Origin: Phoenix dactylifera
Taxonomy: Eukaryota; Streptophyta; Magnoliopsida; Arecales; Arecaceae
DNA length: 64,000 bases
Assembly (NCBI RefSeq): GCF_009389715.1
Contig: NW_024067666.1
Location: 2,645,001-2,709,000, forward strand
Direction of reading: 5' to 3'
Numbering within the stretch: the stretch's first letter is position 1; every line of letters begins with the position of its first letter. Below are positions 49,470 through 61,589 of this stretch, piece by piece. The notes under the pieces were generated by a model that saw nothing but the letters and a program-made list of their open reading frames with translations, did not search any database and had not been told where the DNA came from. The position numbers and the translations under genes were made by a program.

Positions 49470-49905
49470 CTAGAAGTCGCGGCACAGGCTATAAGGAGCC
49501 CACTCGAGCACGGCCGCCCACACGCCGCCCCTCGCCCTCGCCCTCCGGCGATGCCTCATCCTCCGCCGCCGGTTCTTGTTACAACCACCCATCGCCGCCG
49601 GCGGATACCGGCCGATCTCGGTGTCGGTCTTCCGCAGCATCTCCCACATCACGTGCACGTCCTCGTACTCGCACGTCCTCACCTCCTTCCTCAGCTTCCA
49701 CAGCCCTATAAATCATGACAAAAATATAGATAAATAAATAAATAAATAAATCTAATCTAATTAACCACCCACCGGAATGGTTCTGATCGTTCGACAAGCA
49801 TCATCAGAAAAAAAAAATACCGGTTTTCCGATTTCCGATGCGAGTAGCCACGTTGATCCAGACTCGCCTCATCGGAATCACCACTCGATCCCACCAAAAC
49901 TCCAT
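49470..49905 (-). CDS. Small conserved plant protein of unknown function
   Basis: Two exons, complement(49470-49705, 49821-49905), give 106 residues. Exon 1 codes MEFWWDRVVIPMRRVWINVA and TRIGNRKT. A GT-AG intron of 115 bases (donor ACCG|GTATTT, acceptor TATAG|GGCTG) joins in phase to GLWKLRKEVRTCEYEDVHVM then WEMLRKTDTE. The pattern MEFW...RRVW followed by CEYEDVxVMWEML matches a plant-only family of about 100-130 residues whose function I do not know. The tail is Arg-rich (NKNRRRRMRHRRRARARGG). An earlier ATG at 49957 opens a longer frame, but that frame does not join the conserved exon 2 frame, so 49905 is preferred. No signal peptide or membrane segment is seen. Confidence 0.75.
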
Positions 49906-50980
49906 CCCTTCCTCTTCTCCTCCGCCTCTTCTCTCTCTCTCTCTCGTCTCTAACCATTTCTCGTCTCCGGGCTTGGGTCCTTAAAGAGGTCTCTCTGGTA
50001 CGCGCTTCCGGTGCCGTTGCGGGCTGGGTACCGCGTGTGTCCGCGTGCGCCCAGGCGTCTCATCTTGACAGCGACGCGTATGGCCCTGTAGACCGTACAC
50101 GTGGAGGGCTAGTAGGCATCCTCGCGTGTCGTACCGTGTGGTTGCTCACGGATATTTCTGGGCTCGTTCGCGGTTTCGCTGTCCGCCGAGCTGACGATGC
50201 GTCGAAACCTACGGATTAGATCTCGAGAGAGGGGAAAGATCCGAGAGATCCGGGACTGTTGAGTGTTGACCCTTAGGTCCCTGGTCGGATCTGGCTTCGG
50301 AAAAGGACACGTTTCTGTCGTTGGACTCAGGTTGCGATTTTTTTTGTTTTTTTTTTGGATTTTCGTCTGAAGCAGTTATGCTTGTCATCCCTACTATGGG
50401 CCCCGCTGCTGATGTGGCGGTCAAGCAGTCTGCTGATGATGATGCGGCATCCTGAACGTTTTTTTGAATTTTTTGTTCTTGCATCTTGTCATCTTTATGT
50501 GAGGCTGAACTGAACGTTTTTGTGTACTCAGGAACCGTATAAGGTTATGTGATATTATTGCCCAAAAGTTGTGCTTTAATTTTCTCTGAAGTTATGCTAA
50601 TCAAGCTAATTTGAAGCTTCAATCAAGCTCAACCCAGACGAGTAAACGTGCAGAAGCTAACAAAATTTTCCTGAGTGATACACAATGTCCACTTCGTGTG
50701 TTAACCCATTTATGTGTGGGACCATAATTTAAAGGCTCCAATTTGGATGAGTGAAGGAGAAAATCAAAGAACAATTTAGAAAGGCCACTTGCACTCTCCA
50801 CCGAAATATCACTAACAAATGAAAGATGAAAAGGAGCAACTCTATAGCTAAATGATGATGTTACCACGCTTGAGAAGAATCACATTTCTTTTGCATGCGA
50901 TATCTCACTTATCGCTTGCATTCTTAGCAACAACACTCCACCGTAGCTTTCAATAATAAAAACGACGCTCAGTAATTAAG
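49906..50980. other. Intergenic between the small gene and the peroxidase gene
   Basis: CT-rich leader sequence (49930-49947) directly upstream of the small gene, then a GC-rich stretch (50000-50450) with chance open frames, then AT-rich DNA. No gene recognised. Confidence 0.55.
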
Positions 50981-53900
50981 CTAGTTGAAGGTGGCACAAT
51001 CGTGGCGAATGTTGCCATTGGACCCGGTCTTGACTCCGGTCCGGCCGAGCTTGATGATGGCAGCGATGAAGGCCTTCTCAAAGGCGGAGGAGCTCTGGGC
51101 CCAGGAGTTGACGGTGGGCCTGGACCGGGAGTCGGTGAAGAGGGCCTGGTCCGAGGTGAAGAGGCCCATCCCGTGCTGAAGGTTCTTGTAGTACTGGTTG
51201 TCAAAAGTCCGGGGGGTGATGGGGTCCATGTTGACGGCTATGGTGGGGTCCACGTTCTTAGGGCACATGGCCTGTAGCTGGGCCGCATAGGTTTGGTTTA
51301 GGGTGGGGTCCACTGGGTTCTGGGAGCTGAAGTCGTAGATGCGGTTCGCAAACCTGCTGCAGTGGGAGAACCCAACAGTGTGAGCAGCTGCAAAGTTGGA
51401 GAAAAGAGGAGCGTCAGCTTAATTTCTACTCTTTTTTTTTGGCCATTTACTTCACAATTAATATAACTTGAAAACAAGTTATGTTTTAATTTTCTTTTCT
51501 TCTTTTTCTTTGTAATGGTTCTACATATTAACTCAGCAATGTAAATTTGGGAATGGTTCTCAAAAGGCACAAAAGAAAGAAACTAAAAAAAAAAGCTAAC
51601 ATGTACTCGAGTGCATGACATTGAAAAATCATGTACATCTTTGGTGGCTGGTTTTCCTTATGCAATTTTTGGGAATGAGTTTTGGTTTTTCAGGAGTGTT
51701 TATGATTGATGTTGGTTTAGCATTACTTTTTATAAATTTCAAAAATTTCTTTCAGGCAATGGTAGTACATAAAGATATAAGGGAAACTATATCTTATGCG
51801 TGATGCACCAGCTCAATTCATTTAAAACACATACTACTCTAGCCATCTCAATGTATGAAAAAAAAGAGAGGAAGAGAGTGGAGAGAAGCAGTGGAGAAGG
51901 GAAGAGGGATCGAGTGGGCAAAGTAGCGCTCGTCATCAAGCGTAGGATACGAGCTAGAGTTTTGAAAGAGGGCGGAGAGGAATGATGCTTAGGAGGCGGA
52001 GTGCTCTTCCTTTTTCTTTTTATCTCACTATGTTGAGGTGGCTAGAATAGTACACACGGTAAAAATTAATTAGCTCAGTGTATCGTTGAATTGGAACATC
52101 GAGTATAGGATATAATTTCTCAAAGATACAGTGCACGATAACCATATACAGATATTCTATTGTTGCTGGCTTGTTTTTGTTCCTTTCTATATTGCTGGCA
52201 TGCATGTAAATAAAGTTGAAAGAATTAGGCATCACTGGATGCTGCAAGAGCCAAGCAAAGATATGGAAATAATATGGTTGGGATTGATCAAATGTATAAA
52301 GGAAGATGTTATATCTTAAATTCTCAAGGCTTCTATCTTTATTTAGTTTCTCTCACTTCCATGAGAACCATGATTTTGAAGCCTTGACCAACTTGGAAGA
52401 TCAAGTAATTTACAGACATCATGCAAGAATATTGGAAATATTTGGAGAAATTTTTTTTTCTATATTAGTGAGTGTAAGGAAGTTATAATCAAATTCTCAA
52501 GCCAAACAACAAACCATTTGGCCTCAAAGTTGGATTACATGAAATGATCCATCTACCCTATCCAAAGTTGCACCTACTTGTACTTTAAAGTGGACTAGCA
52601 GTTGCACATGTGCAATATATGCTTGAAAATATAAAATTTTAAGCTATATTATATACCTTAAAAATTGATTAATTATCCTAATAGCTTTTTCACTTGTGTT
52701 AACTATCAAATCAGATCTTTTCATAAAAAATCTAAAATGAATTGGATAGTATCTCCTCCTCTAATTGGATCTGAATAGATTTGATTTTTTGATTTGACTC
52801 CTGACTCTATCCCAATTACTAGTAATTAATTGCACCGAGTAATGGATGTATCACCCTTAAAACTCATCCTTAGAAAGAATGATTAGAATCAAATTATTTT
52901 CTCTTTCCTTTTTTTCTAAGTGCTAGGATTTTTATTATTTTGTTCTAAAAAGGTCAAATTTATTTAAACAAAAGTTAGTTATGTATTGTGAGCAATGTGG
53001 AAGGGTATATTTGAAAGTTAAAAATAATAGATGGAACTGGAATGAAATATTCTACAAAATCAAAACTATTCTTTCATATGGTATAGAGAAACGGTGAAGA
53101 GTAATATTTTTAAGTTATCACAAACCGCTAGTTACTTAACATAGACAGGCTTGATAATACAAAGCACAGAAATTTTTGCTCAAAATTTCTAATGCAACTG
53201 TTTGCATGGCATTTTCCAGTGATGAGGACAAGAATTCTCAAATGAAAAGATAATTCTTCGCATAACTATGTTGTCATGACATTTAAATACCAATACCAGC
53301 TTTTCTTTTTCTTAGTCTTCACTTTCTAGCATATCATTTCTCAAGCATCAAAGAAGTCTATGTCTACTAATCACAGAGTTGATCAACAATAACTACATTA
53401 GAACGCCATTTTCATCCACAAATAACTGAACAAATTAACCATGCATCTCTCTATGTTGTTTACTATGACATCCTCTATAGGTTTTTTCTTCAAATTTAAT
53501 TTTCTTTTATTGAGGAATTTTTCTCAAAAGAAATTCTTTTATGACTTTAAAGTATGAACAATATAATTCCCTCAAACAAAAATTATGAACAAAATGATAT
53601 CTGTTTATTAGTCAAATATGTCGTGCCTCATTTAAATTGACTAGTAGTTTTAAAAGAAACCATATAATTGAGACAATGACCTAAGGAGTGGTTCTGTCAG
53701 ACATTGGATAAGATATCTTCCAATATGGATCTATATGATTTACAAACTCTACAGCAGACTGAAGTGTGAGTACAATCCAACGTGGCACTTTTGTTCTTAT
53801 CCTCCAAACTTCAAACAACATCACTTTGAGAACACTTCTACGGCATCGCTCAACTTGGCAAATCCCATTCACTAACGTCAATATCTATCCAGGTGAATTG

Positions 53901-56086
53901 CTCAAAGATTATGTGATTTCTAAAGGGATTTGTAGGTCGCTTGTGTGTTACATCAATATCCTTATTTTGATGTAACTACATCCAATCAAAGTAGTTGAAT
54001 GCCACAATTTAAAAAAAAAGTCGAGTTGGAGACAGGCTAGCATTGTGCCCGTTAGGTCACAGAAGTTAGTTCCTTCATTTCCCTTTGTAACACGCTAGTT
54101 TGAGCTGGATCCAGGACAGGTCAAAATTCAAAGATGTCCAGCATGCTAGGAGAAATTATATCCTATACTGTACGCACCAATATGGCCGTGCAATATGCCA
54201 ATCATATTGTCTCAATTCCGTTTGTAACATGGCAGTTTGAGCTGGGTCCAGGACCGGTCAAAATTCAAAGATCTCCAACATGCTAGGAGAAATTATATCA
54301 TGCACTGTGCGTACCAATATGGTCGTGCATCATGCCAATCAGTATGATGAATAAAGCCTATAAAAATGAGATGATGTGGCTGGCATAGTATACAATCATA
54401 TGGTGCATGCTGTGCAGGATATAATATCTCGCATTGTAGGCCCTGGTCCCACCGCATGGCTAATAAGGCACAGTAGTAGGCCTAACTTGTGTGTAATGTT
54501 GGCCTACATGGCAGGAATTATGGGCAAGAGCAATCCATCCATGCACGAACGCACTCACTCGAGAAGAAGGTGGAAACATCAAAAAAAAAAAAAAAAGAAC
54601 AACAAATTATATGAAAGATCTTATTTTTATGGATGTGTGCAAGCTGGCAGACGTGATTCTTTTCTTTGCTTTGAAAGGGTGAATGAGCTCCTCCACCGAC
54701 TCACCGTGGTCCCTCTTCTCCTTTTGTTTGCTTTTCCTCGTGCTGTTATTGTAGCCTACTATTAAAAAAGATCTCCAAAGAAAATTTGTATGTGCCTTTG
54801 CGTTCTCTAGCATAGCATTGTCCTCACAGTATGTGAAATCACTTGAACACAAACAATCATCCAATAAATACATAATTTCTATAGGCATTATGGAACTATG
54901 ATAATCTTCTCCATTCAATCTCATGACGAGATGCTCCTAATCGAGAGAAGAAAGAGAATGGAAGGGCCCATGCCTCATAGCTTGAGTCATACTCGATCCT
55001 GACTGGGTCCTTGCCCATTTTGGCTTCTCTTAGCAATAAGACTAATAAAAATTGTAATGCATAATGAATCCAACTCTAATATCATTTGTTACAAACCCAC
55101 AGTCCGAAGCTTAAACTGTTAGGAGGAGGACGAGAGGTATATATAGTCCTCATCGCTGAAGCACATGATCCAATGAAGCAGAATTGAACATACTATTCTG
55201 TTTCTTCAGCACTAGTTTTAAGCTGTCTTATATGTTCTCCGCATGCTAATTGATCTACTGGCCTTAATTTAGGTATCCAAATTAGACTTCATGCAATTCC
55301 TAGCAAGCAAACATATGTAGAGGATAACTATCAATCTAGAATTACCTGAGAGAGCTATCATATCGGCCTGAGAGAGCCCATTCGCTGCAAAAATGGCACT
55401 GAGCTGGTTTAAATCAAAGGTCGGTTGTGGCAGCTTCCCGTTTACGCTCTTCGCCGTGGAGCTCAGCCCATCCAGTCTCCCCAATTCAACTGCATACGAT
55501 GGCCCGCCGGCCTGTTCAAACAACATCCAACCGAACACTTCCGTCAACTCATAATGCTACCGTATACAGAGAAATCCATGGCTAGGATAAAGTGACCAAC
55601 CAGTGCTACGACATCCCGGGTGGCCATTGCAAGGATATCGGCACAGGACACCTTATTCCTGCACTGGGGAACGGCGTCCACGGCTTCCTTAGCCTTGATA
55701 ACAGTATCGAATCCATCTCCAGCCAGGGATAGGTTATCCGGGTGGTCCTTCTCGGCTGTGTTGTTCGCGGTGGATGCAATTATCACTGAAGCATCACAGC
55801 CCTATAATAACACCAATAGCTTAGAGAAGGAATCCCTTGCACAGAGTAGATCCATCTTGGGTTTCTGTTGTACCTGAACGAAGCAGTCATGGAAGAAGAG
55901 GCGAAGGGTGGCGGGCACGGTGACGAAAGTCTGTTGGAATTTCTTGGTCACAGCATTCCTCACAATGCTCTCGACATTGGGGCAGATGTTGGCGTAGTAA
56001 TTCCGCCGGAGTTGGGCTGAGCTCAACTGAGGGAATAGGCATATGCTTAAGGTCAGCAGGAACAAGGCCACCCTGATGTTTCCCAT
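50981..56086 (-). CDS. Secreted class III peroxidase (Prx16/45-like)
   Basis: The spliced CDS is complement(50981-51387, 55346-55511, 55601-55801, 55874-56086), giving 328 residues with the family's usual four exons and three introns. A signal peptide of about 24 residues ends in [11 protein letters not shown], so the enzyme is secreted to the cell wall or apoplast. There it uses hydrogen peroxide to oxidise phenolics. Distal R62 and H66 sit in [16 protein letters not shown], and proximal haem ligand H196 in [15 protein letters not shown]. The structural cysteines C35, C68, C73 and the C-terminal DC...N ending are present. The C-terminal third ([45 protein letters not shown]) resembles the Arabidopsis Prx16/45 group. 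Intron 3 is about 4 kb and holds a tandem duplication. Nothing suggests loss of function. Confidence 0.95.
54070..54345. repeat. Two-copy tandem duplication in peroxidase intron 3, period about 137
   Basis: TTTGTAACA(C/T)G(C/G)(T/C)AGTTTGAGCTGG, CAAAATTCAAAGAT, CATGCTAGGAGAAATTATAT and ACCAATATGG(C/T)CGTGCA occur once near 54081-54200 and again near 54218-54335, with roughly 10% differences. Confidence 0.9.
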
Positions 56087-56160
56087 CTACTGGTATGAAG
56101 GAAAGAGATGGAGAGGGGAATAGAGGAAGCGTTGGGATGTGAAGCATGGAGGACGGGGAA

Positions 56161-56168
56161 TATATAAA
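56161..56168 (-). promoter_or_regulatory. TATA box of the peroxidase gene
   Basis: On the minus strand, CTTTTATATATTCCCC lies about 75 bases before the ATG at 56086. This implies a leader of roughly 45 bases. Confidence 0.65.
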
Positions 56169-56640
56169 AGGTTGGCCGAGCCAGTTAGCCTTTGGAACCT
56201 TTTACAGCTAACGAATTAAAGGGACAAAAGGAGGGGTGGAGGGGGAGCGTGGATAGGTTCCCTTTGTCTACGGCCGCCTTAGCTTTCTTTCATCACGACC
56301 GGTGTAGACTGACGTGACAAGCCTATCCAAGAAGCCCAAAGAACGTTGCTACAAGAAGAATATCATGGCGACAATGATAGAGCTAGTATGGGGATAGGGA
56401 GGGGGCGATGTTCCACGCTAGGCGGCTATCTAGAGAAGTCGGTCTAGGAGCAACAGGGATATCTGGGGGCCGGGAGGTTTCCTGTGGGCTTGCACCCTTT
56501 TGGATGCTTGTGTCTTGGCTCATCACAATAGAGAGCAGTTGTTCTTGGTACTCTACGTGGCTCTTATATGCGTAGGGTTTTGCCACTGAGACTAAATTAT
56601 TTTTTGTTTAGGAATTGTTATATACAAGCTTGGCACCTTG
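56169..56640. other. Peroxidase upstream region
   Basis: The promoter side of the peroxidase gene. One short chance open frame. No other gene. Confidence 0.5.
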
Positions 56641-56659
56641 GAAACTCCTATTACTATAT

Positions 56660-56990
56660 AAACTATAACAACCCAGGACCTCACCCAAAAAAATAAGTCG
56701 GAGAGTATTATTTAGGTTCCTTAGTCCTATATAAGTAGCCAAAATCTACTCAATACATAGCCGATGTGGGACTACATACATGCACGTACGAAGTCTTACA
56801 TACTTCCCCAATTTAAACCCCGACATTCTCGACAAACTAAGGATCTAAATTCCTTTAAATCCAATCACAAACACCATGATTAGCTTGTAGTCAACCAAAA
56901 TGGACCTATGCTACAATATCCCCTAGTCTACATAAGTCATGAGCCGGATCTGCTCTGATATCCGTATCAGAGCATAGGTTTGATCATGAG
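56660..56990 (-). mobile_element. TRIM-like LTR fossil, reverse relative (copy 3)
   Basis: ATAACAACCCAGGACCTCAC, GTCCTATATAAGTAGCC and CCGATGTGGGACTACA correspond, in reverse, to the terminal repeat of the copies at 95-475 and 22130-22505 (TTTATATAGGGCTAA ... TTGTTACAA). It carries the initiator-tRNA primer-binding motif twice, in opposite orientations (TGCTCTGATA at 56951-56960 and TATCAGAGCA at 56965-56974). Non-coding. The full extent is uncertain. Confidence 0.45.
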
Positions 56991-57099
56991 TAGAAAATTA
57001 AGCTCACAGATGCGTATAGAAGAGTAGGTTTAGATCGAAGTTGTATAGTAAAAGTTTGGAGTATTAGACGAAAGCTAAATATCTTTATTTGTTTGAGAA

Positions 57100-58660
57100 T
57101 AAAAGCATATTAAGATTCAAGGATGAAACTCTTTTAAGGAGAGAATAAGATGACCCAGTTAGTGCATGCCAAGTCTACTTGACTGGCCCAACTAAGGTTT
57201 GGCTTGGACCAACCAAGCTAGCCTAGGCATGCTTTGCATGACATGGGCAGAAGACTTCTATTAGAGTCTTCTTTCCATCTTCATCCAAGACTCTAACTAG
57301 CAGTTAGAGACCTAGGCTTGTCGGAACCTTAGGTCCTCTATAAATAAACATCCCCTTCCCTCTATAAATATTCACCACTGAGCAACTCTTCTCATTCTCT
57401 CTTTCTTCCTCTATTCTCCCTCTGAGTTCGCAACATCCCGACACTATGCCTGCTGAAAATTGGGGCTGCATCACCACTAGAGCCCAAGGTAAGCCTCGGT
57501 TCTCCTTTCTCTTCCTTTCCCCCTATGATAGGACCCCTCATCGGCCCCAACTTCATCAAAAATCACCAGAGAAAAACAAAAAAAAAAACCCTATTATGCT
57601 TCTATCTTCTTTTTTTTCAGGCCCCCAATATTGCCGCCTCTTAGACACCAGAGCCTTGGTTGAGTTCTTTGGCCTCCTTACAAGCTTCCACAGCAAAACC
57701 ATGGCCAATGGCCAAAAATGAAGAAAGTCTCCCTATCCCCTATTTTTCGGCCCTTTTTTCTTTGATTTCTTACTGGCCAATCACCACCGCCAGTTGTCCA
57801 TCACCTTCGGCACTAACCATGCCCCCTAGCACTATCTCTAGTGATCCCATCCTCCCCTTCCTCTTCTAGGAGAGGCAAAGCCTTCCTCTTTCTCTCTCTT
57901 ATGTCTCTCTCTTCTCCCTCTTACTCTCTCTAAGTAGATCCATGAATCCCATTATAGAGTCATGTCCCTCTTTCCTATGGACCCAAGTTGTTCTCAATAA
58001 AGGGGCCTTGGTGGCATGTCAAATCGATCACCTCAACTCTTGTTGAGTATCCATAAACTCACTATTGATGATCTCTATTTAACAAGCTTTACTTTAATCA
58101 AGTCCCTACTTTATAATTCATTGATCGAATTATTTAGATCTGACCTGTCCGGAGCCATCAGGCGCCATCATCTGGCCAACGATCCATTTTTGCTATTTCT
58201 TGAAATTTAATATTATCAAAGTTATTGAATAGAAATTAATTGAGCTTTGCATGTCTTTGAATAGCTTCGAGTAATTTGCTTAGTTGAATTTTGAATGTCA
58301 AAGCAAAAGGAGGTAAGTAATCTGGGCACTCCTTACTAGTTTTTAAATTACCGTTTATTATATCAAGAAAATAAGGCTTCTATGTTTTTCTTAAATTAAG
58401 GATAAAGCATTGTCACTATGGAAATTATAATTTTTTATGAAAAATTGGTTCCATAAATATTCTAATGCTAATTACTTCTTCATGAATTATGGACTCTAAA
58501 TTATGAAACTTTGCATTTTATTGTAAAAAGAGTGGTTTCATGATTGTTTTGCCGTTATTGACTTATTTATAAGCTATGAACTCTATAATAATAATTTATG
58601 AAAATATATTTTAATAAAATATGGTCTAAGAACATTTGTTTAAGAAATATAGATAAAGAC
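57100..58660 (+). mobile_element. Unclassified retroelement-like sequence (possible LTR/leader)
   Basis: Two TATA-like blocks (CTCTATAAATAAACATCCCC near 57332 and CTCTATAAATATTCACC near 57360) are followed by a long pyrimidine-rich, gene-like leader and A/T-rich DNA, as in large plant LTRs. I recognise no retroviral-type protein region, so the family is unknown. The short open frames here (57446-58210) give no recognisable protein. Confidence 0.3.
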
Positions 58661-58719
58661 TCTCAGATAGCTATATATGGCCTCTAAAAGTAGAGTAGAT
58701 CGATATTTGGAGCTAGTTC

Positions 58720-58910
58720 CATACGATCCTATCGGCAGATAATAGTAATTGACATATGACCCTGCCAGTAGATAATAGTAGTTGGTATACGATCCGGCTA
58801 ATGGCCTAACGGGTAATAGTAGTTAGCATACGACTCCATCAATGGATAATAGTAGTTGCCTGCAACTCTGTCATAGGTATAATAGTAATCTTAGCATTTA
58901 GTCTAAGAGA
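58720..58910 (+). repeat. Short tandem repeat, unit about 33-40 bases, five degenerate copies
   Basis: Units share the pattern ATACGA(T/C)CC...GGATAATAGTAGTTGGC. The shared phrase GATAATAGTAGTTG or a variant occurs at about 58738, 58772, 58815, 58846 and 58880. Confidence 0.8.
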
Positions 58911-59261
58911 AATAATTTGAGCTATGAAATGAATAAGTAACAAATGATTTATAACTTTATTTATGCTATACACTTAGAACCATATTTATGAACTATGAAT
59001 AAGTGGCATCATGATTAGCTTTATAACTTGTTTTATAATATTGTACTATGAAATGTTCTATTTGAAATGATAGTTATTTTCTCTAAATGATGCACTGATT
59101 CATGTAAAAACTTATTGTTGATCAGATAAGATAGTGTAAGGTTTACTTACTGAGTGATATAGCTCATTTCATTTATATTTTCATTTTCTCAAGTTTTTTT
59201 CCTCAATATAAAAAATCATGACATTAGGTCAATAAGCTATCTTATGAATTATACTCAATGA

Positions 59262-59342
59262 CCATATCCATCGATCCATGTATCCATCCGTCCGTCCATC
59301 CAACCACCCATGCTTACATGCATACATACATACATACATTCG
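59262..59342. repeat. (CATC)n / (CATA)n simple repeat
   Basis: Imperfect CATCCATC/GTCCGTCC units are followed by ACATACATACATACAT. Confidence 0.85.
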
Positions 59343-59639
59343 CACATCACCAAAACATATAGGATATGGTTAAAATTAATAATCATAATAACATGGTTAA
59401 ATATGATATCAGACTATACATGGCGTAGTGACATAAAATAAAGGTTCTCTTAATTTTATTATTCTGAAATCCATGAACTTGCCATATAAATAGATATATC
59501 TGATCATGACTAGTTTTAACCAAATCACCTCCTACCTATTTGGTCAACATTTTTATATCAAAGCTGCAAGTTTTATTTATCCTATTTTCGAATTCTTTAT
59601 ATACAAGTTCAAACTTTCAGTAGGAAACTTTAAACAAGA

Positions 59640-61160
59640 GAGGGCATGCAGTTCTATAAAATTCTCTATTTAGAAAAAGCTTATGACATTGAGCGAAGGT
59701 AATCTGATTAGACAATTTATTAGAATGTTCTTGGTGACATAGAATAGTATGTTGCCATGAATACTTTTGAACGGAAAGGGAAAGAAACAAGTAGAGCCAA
59801 ATTGATGTAATTGTTTCCTTTTAACAGTTGTAAACAAAAGACGATATCGATCTTATGCGCATGTATCTGTATGTTGAACACAAAAGTATTTGAGATCTCC
59901 CATGGCTCTGCACTTTATTCAGAAGTCATTCAATTTGAACCTGTGCTCGACTGTTTAGTGAGAAATATCCAAAGTGCTTTCATGCCCTGATAGATTTATC
60001 CTTGACTCCTTTTCCTCTGCTGATGAAGTTTTGTTTGATTGCAAATGTTGAAAGGCAAAGGATTTCTTCCAAAGCTTGAATTGAGAAGGTTTATGATCTT
60101 CTTGATTGAAATTTTTCTTGGTATACTGCGGGCCCAAGACTTTGGAGATGGATGGATAGCCTAGATTGAAGGGATTGTTTACTCGACAAAAGCATCAATC
60201 CTAGCGAACAGGCGGTTGACTGGAACCATCTGATGATATTAGCTAGCTAGCTAGAGCTCACCAGAACTTGCAAGCTCAAAGGTCTGGATGACAAGCTTGA
60301 GGCAGGGGGTACCATTAATTTATAGCATGCAGAAGACACTTTGCCGTTCAGCAAGGCGAAAGATAGATATATTGGCAGCTTGAAACTAGTTCTCTATTGT
60401 TTTGAAGGGCTCTCAGGATTGAGAGTCAATTACATCAATAGCACCTTAGTGCATATTGGACATGATAGACGACGAGGACAGCAATTGGCCAAGTACTATG
60501 GATTATGGACTGTAGAACCTCCCTACCAAGTACCTTGGTAAGGCACTTTACAATACCAAGCTCGGGAAGACTAATTGGAAGCCTTCTCTTGAGAAGGTGG
60601 AAAGGCGTCGCTAAATGGTTGTAAGGGGGGATAATTTTATCCTATGGGGGTTGTTGTTTAGTGCTCATCCAATCTGTGCTTACAGCGCTTACCCCTTGCA
60701 TCATGTATCTTTTTAGTCTACGGAAATGGGTTATACAGAGAATAGAAGCAATTCGAAGGGATTTTTTTCTTGCGTGAGATGGTGAGGTCTCCATGTCCTC
60801 CATGGCCGGCTTCCTGGGATACAAGCGTGCAAGAGCAGAGATCAAGACACCTTTGGGTGGTCGTTCCCAGTGGCGAGACACCTTCGGAATGTTGGGGCTC
60901 CTCTCAAGGTACGCATTTTACGAACTGTTTTGGCCGCAGCCTTGGGTGTTCCTTCCGAAAAAAGAGAGACCTGGGATACGGCAATTGCTGCTCCGGTGCG
61001 CAGCGTGGCGAGAGAGGAATTCTCTAATTTCCATTCGGAAGGAGAGTCCTGCAACTGAGCTCATGGGTGTGCTTCATACGTTGATCTCTCTTTGGATGGC
61101 TGAGCCATATCCAGGACTCGTTTGGTTTGCGGGTAGAGGAGGAGGAAAGTATGGTTAACG
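59640..61160 (+). mobile_element. Degenerate L1-type LINE, reverse transcriptase to C-terminal region
   Basis: Pieces of ORF2 occur in order. ILYLEKAYDI (about 59665) is the LDFEKAYD motif. HAEDTLPFSKAKDRYIGSLK (about 60329) is the YADD-containing motif followed by LVLYCFEGLSGLRVNYINST, a classical plant LINE stretch. KVERR...NGCKG and WVIQRIEAIRRDFFLRE (60590-60770) follow, and then CAAWRERNSLIS (about 60990), which resembles the WRERN block after zf-RVT. The catalytic YADD reads HAED. Frames are interrupted several times, parts of the reverse transcriptase are missing, and the element ends near an A-rich stretch. It is dead and fairly old. Confidence 0.75.
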
Positions 61161-61199
61161 AAACAATGAAGAAGACCTCACGTTTAGTTGTAAGTTTTC

Positions 61200-61560
61200 A
61201 TCAGGAGAATGACAAAAAAATTAGTTTTTTCATAAAAATAAAATTCATAAATTTAATAGGAAACAAAAATATATAAGATATAAAAAAATCTATTTTTCAC
61301 CGTCAGATAATTGGGATTTTTTTCAAGCATGCATTTAGATTTTTAGAATTGCATAAGATTTTTTTTTTTTATTAAGATAGAGCATAACATATATTTTACA
61401 CAACTTTTTTCTAAAAAATAGATGTCCAACTAAATATAATCTACCTTTTTTTATCGCCAACCAAACATAAAAACTACTTTTACAAGCATCATATATCTAT
61501 ACATCAATTTTTCAAAAAAAATATTTTAGTAAAAAAAAATCACAAACCAAATTATAAAAA
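61200..61560. repeat. AT-rich MITE-like stretch
   Basis: Non-coding, with poly-A/T runs and ATGTCCAACTAAATATAATC. It is similar in reverse to the stretch at 36410-36775. Termini not resolved. Confidence 0.35.
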
Positions 61561-61589
61561 AACACGGAAGAAGAGAACCCTCAGTGCTA

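Noticed and set aside
49226-49718. Plus-strand frames of 161 and 129 codons
   Set aside because: Antisense to exon 2 of the small minus-strand gene, with no family resemblance.
49757-49957. Start of the small gene at the ATG at 49957
   Set aside because: Its frame does not join the conserved exon 2 frame at the splice junction, whereas the ATG at 49905 does.
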